From contig CALWBJ010000233.1 in assembly GCA_944376035.1 (NCBI GenBank), positions 1 to 5,784 of the forward strand: a DNA stretch of 5,784 nucleotides. The letters are read 5' to 3'. The first letter of the stretch is position 1, and each line of letters begins with the position of its first letter. Under the pieces are notes generated by a model. It had not been told where the DNA came from. It ran no database searches and saw only the letters and a list, made by a program, of their open reading frames with translations. The stretch comes from an uncultured Clostridia bacterium. GTDB taxonomy: Bacteria > Bacillota > Clostridia > Christensenellales > Borkfalkiaceae. The translations under genes and the position numbers were made by a program. This document shows positions 2,881-5,784 of this stretch, piece after piece.

Positions 2881-5433
2881 ATGAATTTTTATAATTTTGG
2901 CAATTCAGGCGACAAAAGCACCCTACATGAGTTGCTTTTAGAACATTTTAAACAACAGAATATTGTCCCGTTTTTTGGTTCTGGGTTTACGCGTGGTTAT
3001 CCAGCCGCACGGGGAAGGGTACCTTCGGTTGCTGAATTGAAAACCGAACTGGCCGACATTATTGTGAAGATAGAAAACTATTCTGATGGGGAGCGAAGCG
3101 AGCTAGAGCACTTGAAGCTGTCCGAACTTTCAGATATTTTTTGGCCAATACTGGAAAGAGATGATGTTCCACAGGAGTATCGTGACCAATTCGATGCCTA
3201 CATAGAAGATCATTTTTGCGATGTACATGATCTCCCGGTTGAATATCAAAAACTGGTCGATTGCCGCTGGAGGTATTTATATACTTTGAATTATGACGAT
3301 GCTATCGAAAATGCATCCAATAAACTCAAAGTAATTGTTCCATACAGTAATCAAAACAAACGGTGGTTGAAGCAGAAAAGATGCCTTTATAAAATTCATG
3401 GTGATTCAGCAAAATTTTTAGAAACTGGCGAGAGCAAATTCTGTATTTTGAGCACCCAACAATATTTGCAAGCATTGAACGACAGCGAAAACCTATCAAT
3501 GCGGCAGAATCTCGAAACCGATTTTTCTTCCAACAATCTGATTTTCTTTGGATGCAGCTTATTAGATGAATTGGATATACTATTTGCCGCCGGGACAAAG
3601 TTTGCAAAAGGAAAACAACTGAACGAGGACACCCATAGTTATTATGTTCGCTATGTGGATGATAAAACACCAGAGTTTTCGGTAGTACAGCGGCAGATGT
3701 TTAAGAACTTTGCAATTACTGACATTATTGAAGTGAAAGCAGAGGATATGCTATCATTCTATTCGTTCATTACAAAGACATCAGATGAAGCAGGACAATT
3801 ACAGAAAACAGATAATCTTAGCGAATTTACCGGGTTTCAATTTTTACAACTAGAATCCACCAGTCGAGAAAATATTGAATATCTTTTCTTTACTTCTCAC
3901 ATTTGGCCTAAGCAAAAGAGTAAGCAGATTGTCTTACCTGGTTTTTTCATTCATCGAGACGAAACCCAACATATGGTAAATTCGATTAAAAATTCAGCCG
4001 GACATTTCCATGTTTTGCGTGGTGGACGTCTTAGTGGCAAAACATATGCTTTAATTGATTTACTACAGGTGTTTAATACCAGAAAAACTTACTATTTTTC
4101 GAGTAATAGACAAATTGCGGATCAATGTTTTGAACACCTACTTCGTCTGAAGGATGCAATTCTCATATTTGATGAGCATAGCCTTTCGGGCGACCAACTT
4201 GGGAAAATAACGTCCAAGTATAGGGAAATTATACAAAAGAACCGGATTCAAGTTATAACAGCAATAGATCGTTCCGCTGGCATGTTTACAAGGCACTATT
4301 TTGAACGGTTTCCGGAAATGGATGGATTCGTCAAAATATATTCTCTTCCTTCTGTGTTAGGCGAGGAAGAGGTTGAACGATTTAATTCAGAATTTGGGAA
4401 TTTGGGTATAATAGATTATGAAAACGGATGGAGTTTCTTGGATTTTATGCTGAAGGTGGATGATGCATCAACCCAAAAGCATGGAGTACGCCTTCCAAAT
4501 ATAAATGTTATTCAAAACTTGCAAACTCTGAAGGCCCTTATTCTTTTCGCAAATCAAGAAAGAATTCCAATATCCCAAGGAAATTTGATGGGCATCACGG
4601 AAACACTATATAATCTTTGTAAAACGGCGGATGTTGCCGTTCAAAAAGATTATCTATCAGAAGTGGAATTAGATTCGAATGATCATGACAGTTTTTGCTT
4701 TGTAGTAAACTCAAAATACTGGGTTTATAAATGCCTTTCAACCTATGCAACAAATCAGGACAATTATAATCTTATTGCAGAAGCCTATTACGAAATTGTG
4801 AACACAATACAGCATCAGCATAGTGGGCATCGGGGGCAAAGCTATTATCAGGCGGTTAAACCCTATTATTTCTTTGATACAATCCAATTTACTTTTTTCC
4901 AGGATCAAAAACAGGTGGGATCGTTGTTCCTACCTGATGTAATCTATAAAAAGCTGCTACCTCTTTTTAAAGATGATTTCCAATTCCTCCACCAAAAAGC
5001 AAAGTGCATCCTGTGGAATTCAAAACGCAAAAGAAATCTTGTGGGTCGAGCGCTGATGTTAAACGAAGCATTGCAGCAAATCACTCGTGCGATTCGTATC
5101 GTTGAGAAACGAAACCCTATTAACATGGAGTATACGCTATACCACATGAAAGTGACAAAAACGCTTATTTTGGTAAATAATTGGCGATACTGCCAAACGC
5201 AATTCGAAGAAGCAGAGTTGTCAGAGCAATTATCCTCGCTGCTTAAAATGTTTTATGATATGATTCAGGATATGCTAAGGTGGGGAGATGATTCAGAGTT
5301 GGATGATCGAGAAATGGAGGATTTGAAGTGGTTTGTTTCCCAGTTAGCTACCTCCGAAGTTCGCCAGAAAATGTTGGACAGAGATCGTAAGATGGCAGGA
5401 CATATTTTGACGCTATGGCAACAAAGAAGATAG
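2881..5433 (+). CDS. SIR2-domain / P-loop NTPase protein, probable anti-phage defence (Avs5-like)
   Basis: The protein has 850 residues. The N-terminal part (about 15-260) has SIR2 NAD-binding and catalytic motifs: FFGSGFT (31-37), YTLNYDDA (134-141, N137 and D139), KIHGD with putative catalytic H173, STQQY (191-195) and GCSLLDELD (224-232). A P-loop NTPase follows: Walker A GGRLSGKT (381-388), Walker B ILIFDE (427-432) and a STAND-like ITAIDR with R464. Residues about 500-850 are mostly helical, have no clear repeats, and may sense the trigger. In known SIR2 defence proteins such as Avs5 or DSR2, activation leads to NAD+ depletion and abortive infection; that role is inferred here. The start at 2881 has GGGGGA 5 bases upstream. 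A TTG at 2776 would add 35 residues of leader without an SD, and the ATG at 2869 abuts its G-run. It is transcribed alone, convergent with ssrA. No partner gene is visible, and the protein may be a variant without a named type. Confidence 0.85.
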   Translation: MNFYNFGNSGDKSTLHELLLEHFKQQNIVPFFGSGFTRGYPAARGRVPSVAELKTELADIIVKIENYSDGERSELEHLKLSELSDIFWPILERDDVPQEYRDQFDAYIEDHFCDVHDLPVEYQKLVDCRWRYLYTLNYDDAIENASNKLKVIVPYSNQNKRWLKQKRCLYKIHGDSAKFLETGESKFCILSTQQYLQALNDSENLSMRQNLETDFSSNNLIFFGCSLLDELDILFAAGTKFAKGKQLNEDTHSYYVRYVDDKTPEFSVVQRQMFKNFAITDIIEVKAEDMLSFYSFITKTSDEAGQLQKTDNLSEFTGFQFLQLESTSRENIEYLFFTSHIWPKQKSKQIVLPGFFIHRDETQHMVNSIKNSAGHFHVLRGGRLSGKTYALIDLLQVFNTRKTYYFSSNRQIADQCFEHLLRLKDAILIFDEHSLSGDQLGKITSKYREIIQKNRIQVITAIDRSAGMFTRHYFERFPEMDGFVKIYSLPSVLGEEEVERFNSEFGNLGIIDYENGWSFLDFMLKVDDASTQKHGVRLPNINVIQNLQTLKALILFANQERIPISQGNLMGITETLYNLCKTADVAVQKDYLSEVELDSNDHDSFCFVVNSKYWVYKCLSTYATNQDNYNLIAEAYYEIVNTIQHQHSGHRGQSYYQAVKPYYFFDTIQFTFFQDQKQVGSLFLPDVIYKKLLPLFKDDFQFLHQKAKCILWNSKRKRNLVGRALMLNEALQQITRAIRIVEKRNPINMEYTLYHMKVTKTLILVNNWRYCQTQFEEAELSEQLSSLLKMFYDMIQDMLRWGDDSELDDREMEDLKWFVSQLATSEVRQKMLDRDRKMAGHILTLWQQRR

Positions 5434-5454
5434 TCCCCCCAACAAGCAGAAAAG

Positions 5455-5476
5455 GTGAGTGTGTATTAACACTCGC
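5455..5476. repeat. Hairpin just after the SIR2-NTPase stop codon
   Basis: GTGAGTGT (5455-5462) pairs with ACACTCGC (5469-5476), with one G-T wobble, around GTATTA. It lies 21 bases after the stop. No T-run follows, so it may stabilise the 3' end of the mRNA rather than terminate it. A second small inverted repeat, TGATTGG/CCAATCA (5502-5508/5519-5525), follows. Confidence 0.4.
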
Positions 5477-5538
5477 ATTGCTTGCGGCGGTCTGTTTATT
5501 ATGATTGGGCACCAAATTCCAATCAGGCACAAGTATAT

Positions 5539-5590
5539 AAAAAACCGAGGGTCAAGGCACACAAGTACCTTGACTCTCGATTTCTGTTTT
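5539..5590. terminator. Bidirectional terminator between the SIR2 gene and ssrA
   Basis: CGAGGGTCAAGG (5546-5557) pairs with CCTTGACTCTCG (5568-5579), 12 pairs with one G-T wobble, around a 10-base loop. On the minus strand it is followed by a T6 run (plus-strand A6 at 5539-5544), a textbook intrinsic terminator for ssrA transcription. On the plus strand it is followed by ATTTCTGTTTT, weaker but adequate for the SIR2 transcript. Confidence 0.75.
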
Positions 5591-5657
5591 GACATCACAG
5601 CCACACCCTGACGGCGAAGCCGCCTTTGAAAAAGTAGGTGTTCGTGTAATGTCCATC

Positions 5658-5784
5658 TGGTGGAGGTGAGGGGAGTCGAACCCCTGTCCGAAAACAATTC
5701 CACGGGATGTTCTCCGGGCGCAGGCGGTTATTCCGGGCGGCGTTACCGCCCTGTTCCCCTCCCGGCGGGCAAGCCGCCACGCCG
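5658..5784 (-). ncRNA. ssrA: tmRNA (transfer-messenger RNA), 3' part; 5' part beyond right edge
   Basis: On the minus strand the sequence ends in CACCTCCACCA at 5658, with encoded CCA. Just before it is a T-arm: stem AGGGG/CCCCT with loop TTCGACT, preceded by GTTTTCGGAC, the usual context of tmRNA 3' ends. Further upstream are GC-rich hairpins, 5735-5740 with 5746-5751 and 5764-5768 with 5774-5778, in keeping with the 3' pseudoknots. tmRNA with SmpB rescues stalled ribosomes and tags nascent peptides. The tag-coding part is outside the window. A normal tRNA is unlikely, because no anticodon arm or D-arm lies at the expected distance. The base composition is clearly more GC-rich than the SIR2 gene beside it. 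ssrA 3' ends are frequent integration sites for islands and prophages. Confidence 0.85.

Noticed and set aside
2685..2882. Minus-strand 65-codon hydrophobic frame over the SIR2 promoter and leader
   Set aside because: No SD, and its hydrophobicity follows from AT-rich DNA read antisense; the plus-strand promoter and leader explain the region better.
5413..5780. Minus-strand frames covering the terminator and tmRNA
   Set aside because: They lie within or run out of a structured RNA gene and its terminator.

Overview
The window looks like the end of an integrated genomic island in a low-GC Gram-positive bacterium, most likely a gut-type Clostridia (Oscillospiraceae/Lachnospiraceae-like). The reasons are family resemblance and strong GGAGG ribosome binding sites: a Cys-rich VLP protein and a RepA_N-type replication initiator are typical of clostridial mobilizable elements. 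The right edge carries the 3' end of a GC-rich tmRNA gene (ssrA), a common integration target. The host assignment is inference; no taxonomic marker gene is complete here.

Layout. (1) 1-539, minus: 5'-terminal part of a Cro/CI (XRE)-type regulator that runs off the left edge. (2) 540-731: divergent, AT-rich control region with several copies of an ATAAACTA-type motif, probably operators of that regulator. (3) 732-1143, plus: a 41-codon ORF with a good ribosome binding site, overlapped by a Cys_rich_VLP gene. (4) 1261-1723, plus: a RepA N-terminal-domain replication initiator broken by a one-base frameshift at an A7 run and then by in-frame stops. (5) 1830-2143: a doubtful 33-codon ORF and a credible 57-codon acidic/helical small gene. 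(6) 2144-2880: about 740 bases with no convincing gene but an unusual density of inverted repeats (five between 2166 and 2454, then a nested set at 2539-2579), followed by a promoter and a structured leader for the large gene. (7) 2881-5433, plus: an 850-residue protein with an N-terminal SIR2-type NADase domain, a central P-loop NTPase and a long helical C-terminal part, the architecture of a single-protein anti-phage defence system (Avs5-like or a related SIR2-STAND type). (8) 5434-5657: convergent intergenic region with a bidirectional terminator. (9) 5658-5784, minus: tRNA-like and pseudoknot 3' part of ssrA, running off the right edge.

How it fits together. The left half reads as the regulatory/replication module of a mobilizable or conjugative element that has decayed: no relaxase, MobC or recombinase is in the window, and the initiator is broken. 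The SIR2-NTPase gene sits between this remnant and ssrA, looks more AT-rich than the tmRNA gene beside it, has its own promoter, and is best read as defence cargo in an ssrA-associated hotspot. Its predicted action is to sense infection through the C-terminal/NTPase part and deplete NAD+ through the SIR2 part.
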